Shown: in pieces, positions 1 through 8,031 of the stretch
How the letters are laid out: every line of letters begins with the position of its first letter
Position numbering within the stretch: position 1 is the first letter of the stretch
Assembly (NCBI RefSeq): GCF_001570365.1
Contig: NZ_BBYK01000042.1
Coordinates: forward strand, 61,728-125,727
Origin: Microtetraspora fusca
GTDB lineage: Bacteria; Actinomycetota; Actinomycetes; Streptosporangiales; Streptosporangiaceae
DNA: 64,000 bases
Direction: 5' to 3'
Translations under genes and position numbers: made by a program
Notes under the pieces: model-generated
Seen by the model: the letters and a program-made list of their open reading frames with translations, nothing else
What the model was told of the DNA's origin: nothing
Database searches by the model: none

Positions 1-198
1 CTGCTCACGCCCCGGGAAGGCGCGCGGTTCGACGTGCCCGGCATGGCCATCCTGGCCGCCCTCACCGCCGGGGCCGCCGCCGGGGCGGCGTTCGTCTCCT
101 TCGCCCCGGCGTTCCTTCCGGCCATCCCCCTGACCACGCTCACGCTGGTCGTCGTACTCGCCTTGTTCACCGGACCGCCCGGCGCGGCGGCGGGGTGA
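1..198 (+). CDS. C-terminal end of a membrane protein (partial)
   Basis: Frame 1 is open from the window edge to a TGA at 196-198, giving the last 65 residues of a protein whose start lies outside the window. The visible part has two Ala/Leu/Val-rich hydrophobic stretches (about residues 15-40 and 43-60) separated by a short Pro-containing turn, as in the final two helices of a transporter. The codon use is high-GC and matches the neighbours. The family cannot be named from this tail. Confidence 0.6.
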   Translation: MLTPREGARFDVPGMAILAALTAGAAAGAAFVSFAPAFLPAIPLTTLTLVVVLALFTGPPGAAAG

Positions 199-277
199 TC
201 GGCGGCCCGGGGCTCTGGCCGACGAAGCCGGGCAGAGGCAGAATCATGGTGAGATCACCTGATATATGGAGGTCGCC

Positions 278-511
278 GTGCGCACGAGGCCGGGGGAGAA
301 CAACGAGGAGCCGCCCGAGATCATTCGTGGCCATACGGAGGACGTGCACGAGTACGTCGTCGAGCAGGTCAGGGACGTGACCCGCGGCGGGAAGATCGTG
401 CTGGAGATCGGCGGCCCCCGCGTGGACACCGCCTTCCGTGAGCTCTTCCCCGTCACCTACGACATCGTCATCGAGCATCCCGAGGACAAGACGACCGGCG
501 AGGACAAGTAG
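278..511 (+). CDS. small hypothetical protein
   Basis: The protein has about 77 residues and is rich in Glu, Asp and Val, with no membrane segment or signal peptide. I place the start at the GTG at 278 because a GGAGG at 268-272 lies five bases upstream; an in-frame ATG at 266 would give four more residues but has no ribosome binding site. The second half contains an alternating hydrophobic pattern around KIVLEIGGPRVDTAF, which suggests a small alpha/beta fold. I do not recognise a family. It lies between the membrane-protein tail and the ChaA-like exchanger. Confidence 0.5.
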   Translation: MRTRPGENNEEPPEIIRGHTEDVHEYVVEQVRDVTRGGKIVLEIGGPRVDTAFRELFPVTYDIVIEHPEDKTTGEDK

Positions 512-747
512 TCGCCGAGCCCGGTCCAGGGTCGAACGCGACGGCGTTCTCCGTAGCAGGGCTCGGTCCGTGCGTGCGAACCCGGCGCGCTCCGGGGCCC
601 GAGCGCCGCACGTCCGGGTGAGGATGTCACGCGTCGTGAATGGTGTCGTTCCGGTGCCGTGGGTAGGTGAACCTCCCGACCAAGGCGCCCGGCGCGTGTG
701 GCCGGCCGCGAGCGGTCGTCGAGGCGATACCGAGCCGGTGGGGGAGC

Positions 748-1854
748 ATGAGCCGCCTGCGCGACGTCCAGTGGATCGACGCCCTGCGATACGCCGTCCC
801 CGTGCTCGCGGTCGCGACGCTCGGGCTCGCGTGGGGACGCGTCCTGCCGCCCGCCGTCGCGGTCATCGTCGCGCTGCTGCTGGCCGGGGCCGTGCTGTCC
901 GCGGTCCACCACGCGGAGGTGGTCGCGCACCGGGTGGGCGAGCCGTTCGGGTCGCTCGTCCTCGCGGTGGCGGTGACCGTCATCGAGGTGGGGCTGATCG
1001 TCAGCATGATGGTGTCCGCCGGGGGCGAGACGTTGTCGCTCGCCCGAGACACGGTCTTCGCGGCGGTCATGATCACATGTAACGGCATCGTCGGGCTCTC
1101 GCTGCTCGTCGCCGCATTGCGTCATCGCGTCGCGGTGTTCAACGCGGGGGGCACCGGGAGCGCGCTCGCCACCGTGGCGACCCTGGCCACGATGTGCCTG
1201 GTGCTCCCCGCCTTCACCACCACGACGCCGGGTCCGGCCTTCTCGCCGCCGCAGCTCTGGTTCGCCGCCGTCGCCTCGCTCGCGCTGTACGTGCTGTTCG
1301 TGGTCACCCAGACGATCCGGCACCGCCGGGCGTTCCTGCCGGTGACCGAGGAGGGCGAGGTCATCGACGACGTGGAGGAGCACGAGGCCCAGCCCTCCAC
1401 CAGGCTGACGGCGGGCAGTCTCGCTCTGCTGGTGGTGGCGCTGGTCGCCGTCGTCGGCCTGGCGAAGGTCGAGTCCCCCGCGATCGAGGCCGCGGTCCAC
1501 GCGGCCGAGCTGCCACAGTCGGTGGTGGGCGTCGTGATCGCGCTGCTGGTCCTGCTGCCGGAGAGCATCACCGCCGTACGGGCCGCCCGGCGGGACCGGG
1601 TGCAGATCAGCCTCAATCTCGGGTTCGGCTCGGCCATGGCGAGCATCGGGTTGACCATCCCCACCATCGCCATCGCCTCGACCTGGCTGAGCGGGACCCT
1701 GCTGCTCGGCCTCGGCCCGATGCAGATCGTGCTGCTGGCCCTGACGGTCGCCGTGGCCACCCTCACGGTCGTTACCGGGCGGGCGACCCTGCTCCACGCT
1801 GGGGTCCACCTGGTGGTGTTCGCCGCCTTCCTCTTCCTCGCGGTCAGCCCCTGA
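748..1854 (+). CDS. ChaA-type calcium/sodium:proton antiporter
   Basis: The gene encodes a membrane exchanger of the CaCA superfamily, ChaA branch, of 368 residues; it is expected to export Ca2+, Na+ or K+ in exchange for protons. Residues 1-170 hold the first alpha repeat with the family signature HRVGEPFGSLVLAVAVTVIE followed by an acidic-residue helix; after an acidic cytoplasmic loop near 205-225 (EEGEVIDDVEEHE) comes the second repeat with LLPESITAVRAA. About ten or eleven hydrophobic helices are visible. The start is the ATG at 748, preceded by a GGGGGAG; the upstream in-frame ATG at 667 would add 27 low-hydrophobicity residues not expected for the family. It stands alone, with no operon partner. 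Confidence 0.88.
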   Translation: MSRLRDVQWIDALRYAVPVLAVATLGLAWGRVLPPAVAVIVALLLAGAVLSAVHHAEVVAHRVGEPFGSLVLAVAVTVIEVGLIVSMMVSAGGETLSLARDTVFAAVMITCNGIVGLSLLVAALRHRVAVFNAGGTGSALATVATLATMCLVLPAFTTTTPGPAFSPPQLWFAAVASLALYVLFVVTQTIRHRRAFLPVTEEGEVIDDVEEHEAQPSTRLTAGSLALLVVALVAVVGLAKVESPAIEAAVHAAELPQSVVGVVIALLVLLPESITAVRAARRDRVQISLNLGFGSAMASIGLTIPTIAIASTWLSGTLLLGLGPMQIVLLALTVAVATLTVVTGRATLLHAGVHLVVFAAFLFLAVSP

Positions 1855-1958
1855 CCCGTTCTCCGTCCCCGCGGGGGCCGTATCCCGCGAATCGTGGGAC
1901 ACCGATTCCGCCTCACCACTTCCGTAGGCCGAAGCGCGCGGGGCCGTAGGCTCCGCCC

Positions 1959-2642
1959 ATGTCTCCCTCCGTCTCTCGTCCTCAGCGGAAGCGCCCGCAG
2001 GAACCGGCCGCGCCCAAGGTGCCCACGTCACTCTCCGTCGCGCGGTTGCCCGAACACGACCTCGAAGACGACCGCACGTACCGCTCGATGGCGTTCACGG
2101 GCATCGACCTGTCGAACCGCGATGCGGAGATCGCCGACTTCGAGGGCTGCCGGCTCGTCGACACCGGCTTCGCGGGCACCCGGCTGCGGCGGGCGGGCTT
2201 CGTCGATGTGGAGTTCGAGCGCTGCGACCTGTCGACCATGGCGGCCAGGATGACGACCGTGCAGCGAAGCCGGGTGTCGTCGAGCCGCTTGACCGGAACG
2301 GCCTGGACGGAGTGCGCGTTCCGCGATGTGCTGTTCGACGCGTGTCGTGCCGATCTGGCCGGGTTCAGATTCTCGACGTTCACCGGCACCGTCTTCCGGG
2401 ACTGTTCGATGCCGGAGGCCGACTTCCAGAACGCCGACCTGCGGGGCGTCCGCTTCGAGCGCTGCGACCTGACGAGGGCCCAGTTCTCCCAGGCCCAGAT
2501 GGACGGAGCCCGCTTCGCCGACTGCACACTGGTGGGGATCAGCGGCGTGACCAGCCTCAAGGGGGCGATCGTCAGGAGCCAGGACGCCCAGGGCCTGCTC
2601 TACGTCCTGGCCGGCGCGATGGGCATCACCATCGAGGAATAG
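1959..2642 (+). CDS. pentapeptide-repeat protein
   Basis: The 227-residue protein has a basic, Pro-rich N-terminus (residues 1-25) followed from about residue 45 to 195 by A(D/N)(L/F)xx repeats, such as DLTRAQFSQAQMDGARF, the hallmark of the right-handed quadrilateral beta-helix of pentapeptide-repeat proteins. Some members (MfpA/Qnr) mimic DNA and protect gyrase, but most have no known partner and nothing here shows which type this is. Cysteines recur at several repeat positions. A TAGGCT at 1947-1952 lies six bases before the ATG, which suggests a leaderless transcript. Confidence 0.85.
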   Translation: MSPSVSRPQRKRPQEPAAPKVPTSLSVARLPEHDLEDDRTYRSMAFTGIDLSNRDAEIADFEGCRLVDTGFAGTRLRRAGFVDVEFERCDLSTMAARMTTVQRSRVSSSRLTGTAWTECAFRDVLFDACRADLAGFRFSTFTGTVFRDCSMPEADFQNADLRGVRFERCDLTRAQFSQAQMDGARFADCTLVGISGVTSLKGAIVRSQDAQGLLYVLAGAMGITIEE

Positions 2643-2719
2643 CCCCGTCGGCGGCCCCGGGATCCCGGGCATGCGGGTGATCGCCGGTGCCGCCGACGTG
2701 GCAGATCGTAGATCCGGCG

Positions 2720-2821
2720 TCAGTCCCACGTGGTCCCGGCAGGCACCCGGAAGGTGGTGGTCAGCTTCTTGGCCCTGATGGGCCGAGCTTGCAGCTCCTC
2801 TCCGTCGATGGATTCGACGGT
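2720..2821 (-). other. open reading tail directly after the tnpB stop
   Basis: Immediately downstream of the tnpB stop the same frame stays open for 33 codons to a TGA at 2720-2722 and reads like protein (for example ELQARPIRAKKL and TTTFRVPAGTTWD). It has no start of its own. It could be the end of a gene interrupted by the element, or an ancestral longer C-terminus. This stretch is also where the element right end and the 3' part of an omega RNA would be expected. Confidence 0.25.
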
Positions 2822-3973
2822 TCAGGCCGCGTCGTCGGCAGCGTGACTCACTGCCCAGCCCGCGACACCGCGCGCGGCGATGTTGCGGGCTGCGTTGACG
2901 TCGGCGTGCTCAGCGAAGCCGCACGACGTGCAGGCGAAGGTGGCCTGGTCGGGCCGGTTCCTGTTGTCCACGTGGCCGCAGGCCGAACACCCTTTGGAGG
3001 TGTAGGCGGGGTCCACGTACACCACCGGCACCCCGCGCCGCTGGGCCTTGTAGGTGATGAACGATCTGAGTTGGGCGAAGCTCCACGAATGTAGCGTGAC
3101 CCGCTGGGGCTTGCGGAGCCGTACCCTCTCGCGGATGCCGCCCAGGTCTTCCAGGGCGATCCCGCGACAGGTGCGTTCAGCCTCGGTCACGATGGTCTTC
3201 GCGATGCGGTGGTTGGTGTCGGCCGCGAAGCGGGCTTCCCGGCCGGACAGCTTGCGCAGCAGGCGTTTGGCGGATTTGGTGCCCTTGGCCTGGAGTCGGG
3301 AGCGCAGGCGGCGGTTGCGATGCCGTACCTGGTTGAGCTGCCTGCCCGCGTGCTGGATGCCGTCGCTGGTGGTGGCGATGTTGGCGATGCCCAGGTCCAC
3401 GCCCAGGAACCCGTCCGGGTCGTAGACATCGGGTACGGGGACCTCACAGATGGCGTACAGGTACCAGGCCCCGCCCCGGAAAACCAGGTCGGACTCACCC
3501 CTGCGGTAGCGGGTCAGCATGCCGAGCTGGGCGGGCGAGCAGGCGAACGGGATACGCCCGCAGCGGCCGCGTACCGTCCAGATCGACACGGTGCGGGCAT
3601 CGAGTTGCCAGGACAGGCAGCGGTCGTCGAACGGCTGCGCGGCGTCCTTGCGGAACCGCACCGGGATGCTTTCGACCGTTGCCCGCCGCTTGGACCCCTG
3701 TGGGCCGTAGTTCCCTGCCTTCAGGTTCGCTTTCAGCGCGGCGTAGGCCCCGGCGACCTTACGGACGACGTGGATGGCCGGCTGCGCTGACAAGCCCATC
3801 GCTTTCAGCTCGCCGTAGACGAGCCGTTGCAGGGAGGTCTTGCCTTTCACGCCTGTGGTGAAGCCGCGGCGGGAGGCGTGGTTGGCGGCCCGGTTGCACA
3901 GGGCGAGCGTCTCCCGCAGCGCCGCCTGCGTGGCGGCATCGGGATGCAGCTTTACCTGCATGACCAGTTTCAC
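2822..3973 (-). CDS. tnpB: RNA-guided nuclease TnpB of an IS200/IS605-type element
   Basis: This 383-residue protein belongs to the TnpB/OrfB family, the RNA-guided DNA nucleases that are relatives of Cas12. An N-terminal WED/REC-like region (1-180) precedes a RuvC domain whose three catalytic acids are all present: Asp193 in GVDLGIAN, Glu275 in ALEDLGGI and Asp358 in HADVNAARN. Between them is an intact zinc ribbon with Cys329, Cys332, Cys348 and Cys351. Length is normal for the family and there is no frameshift, so the enzyme looks competent. It is divergent from the decayed tnpA remnant at 4024, about 50 bp away. The guide (omega) RNA would normally overlap the 3' end of this gene and the element right end, near 2700-2850. 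Confidence 0.9.
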   Translation of the reverse strand: MKLVMQVKLHPDAATQAALRETLALCNRAANHASRRGFTTGVKGKTSLQRLVYGELKAMGLSAQPAIHVVRKVAGAYAALKANLKAGNYGPQGSKRRATVESIPVRFRKDAAQPFDDRCLSWQLDARTVSIWTVRGRCGRIPFACSPAQLGMLTRYRRGESDLVFRGGAWYLYAICEVPVPDVYDPDGFLGVDLGIANIATTSDGIQHAGRQLNQVRHRNRRLRSRLQAKGTKSAKRLLRKLSGREARFAADTNHRIAKTIVTEAERTCRGIALEDLGGIRERVRLRKPQRVTLHSWSFAQLRSFITYKAQRRGVPVVYVDPAYTSKGCSACGHVDNRNRPDQATFACTSCGFAEHADVNAARNIAARGVAGWAVSHAADDAA

Positions 3974-4023
3974 GTCAGGGTTTTACCATGCGTACCGCCG
4001 TGACGTCTGGATGACGCGATGCA

Positions 4024-4255
4024 TTGCCCGATGCGACAGATCATGTGGGAGGTGCGCGGAGATGGGGGCGGGAGCTGCGCGAACTCAACGGCGAAGATGG
4101 ACCACGTCCACCTGTTTGTGCACTATCCGTCAACCGGCTCAGGGGTGTCTCGGCGCATTACCTGCGCAAGGAGTTCACCGGCCGATCGACCGGGCGTTCA
4201 TGCAAGGGCACCTGTGGTCGCCGTCATACTTCGCGGCCTCGGCCCAGATCTCGTC
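4024..4255 (+). pseudogene. tnpA: tnpA remnant, Y1 HUH transposase
   Basis: Pieces of an IS200-type transposase appear in three different frames over about 230 bp. The segments, in order, are RELRELNGED, then DHVHLFVHYP (which holds the HUH histidine pair), then HYLRKEFTGR, then PIDRAFMQGHLWSPSYFAAS. Together they follow the middle and C-terminal part of TnpA in the right order, so at least three frameshifts separate them. The N-terminal third and the region with the catalytic Tyr helix are absent or unrecognisable. The element should therefore be unable to transpose itself. Confidence 0.75.
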
Positions 4256-4373
4256 GGTGACCGCGCCGGGCCGGTCGAACCCGGCTGGGGCAGATCGTCC
4301 CGTCCTGGGTCGCGTGACCGTGCGGAGGCGCAGCCGACCGGGCACGTGCGGATCGGCTGCGCCCGCGCCTCCG

Positions 4374-4491
4374 TTGTCCACAGGGTTCGTGCACATGTCC
4401 ACAGACATATCCACAGAGGGTGGCGCATCGTCCACAGCCCGTACGGCCCGCACCGGAGGGGTGTGGGCCGTACGGGGAAGCCTGTGGACGG
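4374..4491. promoter_or_regulatory. cluster of five DnaA-box-like 9-mers
   Basis: Four direct copies, TTGTCCACA (4374-4382), ATGTCCACA (4395-4403), ATATCCACA (4407-4415) and TCGTCCACA (4428-4436), and one inverted copy CCGTCCACA (4483-4491 on the minus strand), fall within 118 bp. TTGTCCACA is the established preferred DnaA box of high-GC actinomycetes. The cluster lies between the IS remnant and the 3' end of the permease gene and surrounds that gene's terminator. No dnaA, dnaN or AT-rich unwinding region is nearby, so a DnaA-titration site is a better guess than an origin. Confidence 0.5.
4438..4476 (-). terminator. terminator hairpin of the permease gene
   Basis: Arms 4438-4453 and 4461-4476 form a 16-bp stem with a single G-T/G-U position and a 7-base loop. 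It lies 16 bp beyond the permease stop codon. There is no clear U tract, which is common in actinobacteria. Confidence 0.65.
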
Positions 4492-6039
4492 TCAGGTGAC
4501 CGGCTTGGGCTCCTCCATCTCGTCGACGGTGCGGCGGGGGCCGGTGAACCACCTGCGCGCCGAGAGGGTCCACCACAGGGCGATGCCCAGCAGCACGGCG
4601 CCCACCGCGATGGGGGCGTAGTTCACGGACGTCCAGGTGAAGTCCTCGTTGCCCGGCACGCCCGCGGGCGCGATCGGCAGCACGAAGTACACCGAGATCA
4701 CCGCGATCTCGATGACGGAGATCCAGCCGAGCACCTTGTATTTGCGTCCCAGCGTCCAGGGGCCTGGCTGGAAGCCGTCGCCGGCGCGCAGCCGGAGCCA
4801 GATGGGGATGATGAAGGCCAGGTAGAGGCCGATCACCGCGATGGAGACCACGGCCAGGAACGCGACCGGCGTGGTCGTCCCCTCCGGGGCGTACAGCGCG
4901 GGCAGCGTGATCAGCAGCGCGACCGCGCAGCCGGCGATGATCGCGTTGACCGGCGTCCGGTTGCGGTCCACCCGCGACCAGAGCCGCCAGCCGGGGACCG
5001 CGCCGTCACGGGAGAACGCGTACGCCATGCGGGACATGGACGTCACGCAGCTCATGCCGCAGAAGAACTGCCCGACCGTGGAGATCCCGAAGATCACCGT
5101 GGCCAGGGTGGACGAGAGCGACGAGGTGAAGATGGCGCCGACGAACCCGCCTTCCTTGTTGACGGCGTCCACGTCGGTCGCCGCGAACAGGAACGACAGC
5201 AGCAGGATCCAGCCGCCGATCGCGGAGTAGAAGATGGATTTCCACAGGCCCTGCGCGGCCGTCCTGGCGGCGCCGTGGGTCTCCTCGGAGACGTGCGCGC
5301 AGGCGTCGAAGCCGGTGATCGTGTACTGCGTGAGCAGGAATCCGAGCGGCAGGACGTAAAGCCAGAACGTGGGGCCGGAGTCACCCGAGCCGAACCCGGA
5401 GTTGTTGAAGCGCTCGAACAGGAAGCCGACGCTCTGGTGTTCCGACGGCCCGAAGATCAGAATGAGCACGACCGCCGCCGCGCCGAACACGTGCCACCAC
5501 ACCGAGACGTTCTGCAGGATCGAGATCAGCCGGTGGCTGAAGATGTTGATCAGCGCGTGCAGCACCAGCACGATCGCGAACAGCAGGAACGTCTGGCGCA
5601 GCGCGTCACCCCGCGCCCAGCCGTCGCTGAACCGGCCGATGGTGATGTTGAGGAACGTGGCACAGCCGTAGTCGACGCTGGCGGTCACCCCGATCAGGCC
5701 GATCAGGTTGAGCCAGCCGGTGAACCAGCCGTGGATCGGCCGCCCCAGCTTGGCCGCCCACCAGTAGATGCCGCCCGCCGTGGGATAGGCGGAGACCAGT
5801 TCGGCCAGGCAGAACCCGATGATCAGGATGAACGCCGAGATCAGCGGCCAGCCGACCGAGATCGCGAGCGGTCCGCCGTTGTTCCACGCCTGGCTGAACG
5901 TCGTGAAGCACCCGGCCAGGATCGAGATGATGGAGAAAGAGATGGCGAAGTTGGAGAACCCGCTCCAGGTGCGGGCGAGTTCCTGCTTGTAGCCGAGTTC
6001 CGCGAGTCGTCGGGCGTCGTCGTCGAGGGTTTGCGCCAT
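4492..6039 (-). CDS. APC-family amino acid/amine permease
   Basis: A 515-residue integral membrane protein of the amino acid-polyamine-organocation superfamily, closest in style to the ACT subgroup (GABA/choline/amine permeases). The N-terminal signature SGFSNFAISFSIISILAG is followed by helix 3 with AYPTAGGIYWWAAKL, and the helix 6 region has TGFDACAHVSEETHGA, typical of this subgroup. About twelve hydrophobic segments are visible. The substrate cannot be fixed from sequence. The ATG at 6039 follows a GAGGAGG that overlaps the stop codon of the small upstream gene (6050-6328), so the two are probably translationally coupled. Confidence 0.88.
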   Translation of the reverse strand: MAQTLDDDARRLAELGYKQELARTWSGFSNFAISFSIISILAGCFTTFSQAWNNGGPLAISVGWPLISAFILIIGFCLAELVSAYPTAGGIYWWAAKLGRPIHGWFTGWLNLIGLIGVTASVDYGCATFLNITIGRFSDGWARGDALRQTFLLFAIVLVLHALINIFSHRLISILQNVSVWWHVFGAAAVVLILIFGPSEHQSVGFLFERFNNSGFGSGDSGPTFWLYVLPLGFLLTQYTITGFDACAHVSEETHGAARTAAQGLWKSIFYSAIGGWILLLSFLFAATDVDAVNKEGGFVGAIFTSSLSSTLATVIFGISTVGQFFCGMSCVTSMSRMAYAFSRDGAVPGWRLWSRVDRNRTPVNAIIAGCAVALLITLPALYAPEGTTTPVAFLAVVSIAVIGLYLAFIIPIWLRLRAGDGFQPGPWTLGRKYKVLGWISVIEIAVISVYFVLPIAPAGVPGNEDFTWTSVNYAPIAVGAVLLGIALWWTLSARRWFTGPRRTVDEMEEPKPVT

Positions 6040-6049
6040 GTGGCCTCCT

Positions 6050-6328
6050 CTAACCGGTGGGGAGTGTCCGGCCGTCGCCGAGACGGCCGAAGCTCACGTC
6101 GCCGAGGTCCCGTACGTCCCGCACGTACGCGTCTGTGGGCGTGCGGGGGCGCGGGCGGCCTCGGCGACGAGATCGAAGTCGGGCGGCGGCGGGTCGCGGA
6201 CGCGGGGTGGTCAGGACGTTTTCCCGCCTGACGGTGCGGTGGAGACCGCCATCGACCGTCCCGTACGTGACCGGACGGCCGACCTGACCGGTGACGAGCC
6301 CCAGCGCGTCCCGGACGAGGTCTGGCAT
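6050..6328 (-). CDS. small hypothetical protein upstream of the permease
   Basis: A 92-residue reading frame begins at an ATG with AGGAGC six bases upstream and ends ten bases before the permease start, its stop overlapping the permease ribosome binding site. This arrangement argues for a real first gene of a two-gene operon. The first 35 residues look protein-like (LVRDALGLVTGQVGRPVTYG), but the rest is Arg/Pro-rich and could reflect a frameshift, since another frame reads PDFDLVAEAARAP there. I recognise no family. Confidence 0.4.
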   Translation of the reverse strand: MPDLVRDALGLVTGQVGRPVTYGTVDGGLHRTVRRENVLTTPRPRPAAARLRSRRRGRPRPRTPTDAYVRDVRDLGDVSFGRLGDGRTLPTG

Positions 6329-6341
6329 GGGCCCGCTCCTT

Positions 6342-6359
6342 TGGTCTACGTTCAGACCA
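6342..6359. promoter_or_regulatory. 18-bp inverted repeat, candidate operator
   Basis: TGGTCT-N6-AGACCA is a perfect dyad in its outer six bases on each side. It lies 14 bp upstream of the ATG of the small gene that leads the permease operon. Its form resembles operators of GntR-type regulators, but no regulator gene is adjacent. The remaining gap to 6643 shows nothing further. Confidence 0.45.
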
Positions 6360-6643
6360 TTGATCCGATTCTGCGGGCCGGACGTTACGGAATCAAGACA
6401 CCTTCTGTGACATCTGAGGCGTGGGCGACGGCCGGCCACCGGCCGGAGGGTGGCACTGGGTTCATCAGGTATGCGCCGGCCGAATGTCGGGTGCCCGCGT
6501 ACGCGTGTCCGGCGGGTGGGGCCGACATCGTGCGCACCGCCCGCAGGTCGAGGGCGGCGATCGGGGGTCTCTTACGCGTAGGCCGGGAAAGGAATTCGGA
6601 TCAGCCCCGGCGTCAGGGCGGTCTCTGGAGGATCAGGCCGGTG

Positions 6644-7558
6644 TCACGGCGGCAGCTCGCCGCGGGTGGGCAGGCCCTGCCACGAGCTGGGGCTCGCCAC
6701 GGCGAAGGCGGCCACGGAGATGCCCCGCTTGAGCCGGTCGGCCGGGTGCAGCCCGTCGAGCAGCGCGCTGAGATATCCCGCCACGAAGGCGCCGCCGACC
6801 TCGGTCGCGTCCACGGAAGTGACCGGGGCGGCCTGGGTGTCGTAGCGCAGCCCGTCCACCGTCGCGCTCGCCCCCTTGGAGCCCCGGGTGACGACGAGCT
6901 CGGGGACCGAGCCGATCACGGATTCGACGAGGCTCAGCTCGTCCTGGTTGGCGAAGAGGATGTCGGCGGACGCGGCCAGCTCGGTCAGACCCTGCCGGGC
7001 CTCGTCCAGGCTCTCCCAGAGGTACGGCCGGTGATCGACGTCCACGGAGATCGTGACTCCCGCGTCCCTGGCCAGCTTCACCGCGTGGTGGACCGCGCTC
7101 CAGGAGAACCCGCTCAGCGCGAGGGTGATGCCGGTGACGTGCAGGATCCGCGCCGACTGCACGGCTTCGGCCGGCACGTCGCCGGTGGAGAGCCGCGATC
7201 CCGCCGACCCCGCGCGGTAGTAGACCGCGTGCATGGACCGCCCGATCCGGCGCTGCCGTACGACCAGGCCGGTGGAGGCGGTCTCGTCGATCCGGGCGGC
7301 GGAGACGTCCACGCCCTCGCCGCGCAGCGCCGTGAGCGCTCGGGCGCCCAACTCGTCCGAGCTGACCCTGCCCAGCCAGCCGACGGAATGGCCCAGCCTC
7401 GCCAGCCCGACGGCCATGGTCAGCTCGGGCCCCTCAAGGTCGAGCCGGGCGGTGCCGTCGTGCCGGAGCCGGTCGGCCGACACGACGCCCAGAACCTCAC
7501 CGAGCGTGAACACCTCGGCCCCGCCGTTCAGCAGCGCGTTGCCGGAAGAAGCAGTCAT
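6644..7558 (-). CDS. PfkB-family sugar kinase homologue lacking the catalytic Asp
   Basis: The 304-residue protein has the ribokinase fold and is most like 2-keto-3-deoxygluconate kinases: a GEVLG start motif, GLARLG near 51-56, a substrate-lid region, NQDELSL near 204-210 and VVTRGSKGA at 222-230. In active PfkB enzymes the second signature is DTxGAGDAF, with the final Asp as catalytic base and GAG as anion hole. Here residues 250-258 read DATEVGGAF, so the base is Gly256 and the anion-hole Gly-Ala is Glu-Val. The rest of the fold, including the LPTR C-terminus, is intact. It is probably a pseudokinase, unless the window carries a sequencing error. A 16-bp palindrome lies just upstream. Confidence 0.8.
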   Translation of the reverse strand: MTASSGNALLNGGAEVFTLGEVLGVVSADRLRHDGTARLDLEGPELTMAVGLARLGHSVGWLGRVSSDELGARALTALRGEGVDVSAARIDETASTGLVVRQRRIGRSMHAVYYRAGSAGSRLSTGDVPAEAVQSARILHVTGITLALSGFSWSAVHHAVKLARDAGVTISVDVDHRPYLWESLDEARQGLTELAASADILFANQDELSLVESVIGSVPELVVTRGSKGASATVDGLRYDTQAAPVTSVDATEVGGAFVAGYLSALLDGLHPADRLKRGISVAAFAVASPSSWQGLPTRGELPP

Positions 7559-7575
7559 TTATGTCTTTCTCCGCG

Positions 7576-7591
7576 ATCGATCGCGATCGAT
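7576..7591. promoter_or_regulatory. 16-bp perfect palindrome upstream of the kinase homologue
   Basis: ATCGATCGCGATCGAT is self-complementary and lies 18-33 bases before the start codon at 7558. Its place in the promoter or 5' region fits an operator of a LacI- or TetR-type regulator, but it is also a simple GATC-rich repeat, so the role is uncertain. Confidence 0.35.
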
Positions 7592-7719
7592 GCGGAAAGC
7601 ATGGCAGAGGCGACACTGTGCGGGAAGCAATATTCGATCAAGAACGCCGTCATATGCCGCGAATCGCATCCGATCCGAGGCGCCCGCCAGCCCCAGAGAG
7701 GTGTCGGATTGGGTGCGTC

Positions 7720-8031
7720 CTAGACGTTGGGAAGGTCGCGGGCCGATTGCGCGGTGGCGGCTGCCCGGACCCAGGCGTCGAGCTGTTCCAGGTCGGAGCA
7801 CTCGCCGATGGCCGTGCGGACGTCGTCGGGCACGTCGAGGCCGCGTGCGTCGAGCACGATGAAGATCGCCTCGGACATGCCCTTCGCCTTGCCACGAGCG
7901 AAGCCTTCAGCGAAGCCTTGAGCGAAGGCTTCGGACAAGCTTTGCGCTTTGCCTCTGGCCACGTTGTCGCGGGCCCAGTCGCTGAGGAATTCACGGGTTT
8001 TGGGATGCACAAGATTCTCCAGGTGCTTGCA
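7720..8031 (-). pseudogene. truncated second copy of the PD-(D/E)XK-like gene (C-terminal part)
   Basis: The encoded tail of about 96-100 residues is nearly the same as the end of the gene at 8307-9230: HLENL, then REFLSDWARDNVARGKA, then the closing segments GLDVPDDVRTAIGECSDLEQL and AATAQSARDL. Similarity stops just upstream of HLENL, and the nuclease-like domain is missing. A GTG at 8010 could initiate a short protein, but the simplest reading is a partial tandem duplication. The spacer from 8032 to 8306 shows nothing convincing. Confidence 0.7.

Noticed and set aside
457..2031. 524-codon open frame on the minus strand
   Set aside because: It lies antisense to the ChaA-like gene, is dominated by Arg, Gly, Asp and Gln, and has no family pattern. 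Such frames are produced by the third-position GC bias of the real gene.
4374..4491. A chromosomal replication origin
   Set aside because: DnaA boxes are present, but there is no dnaA, dnaN, recF or gyrase gene nearby, and only five boxes without an AT-rich unwinding element.
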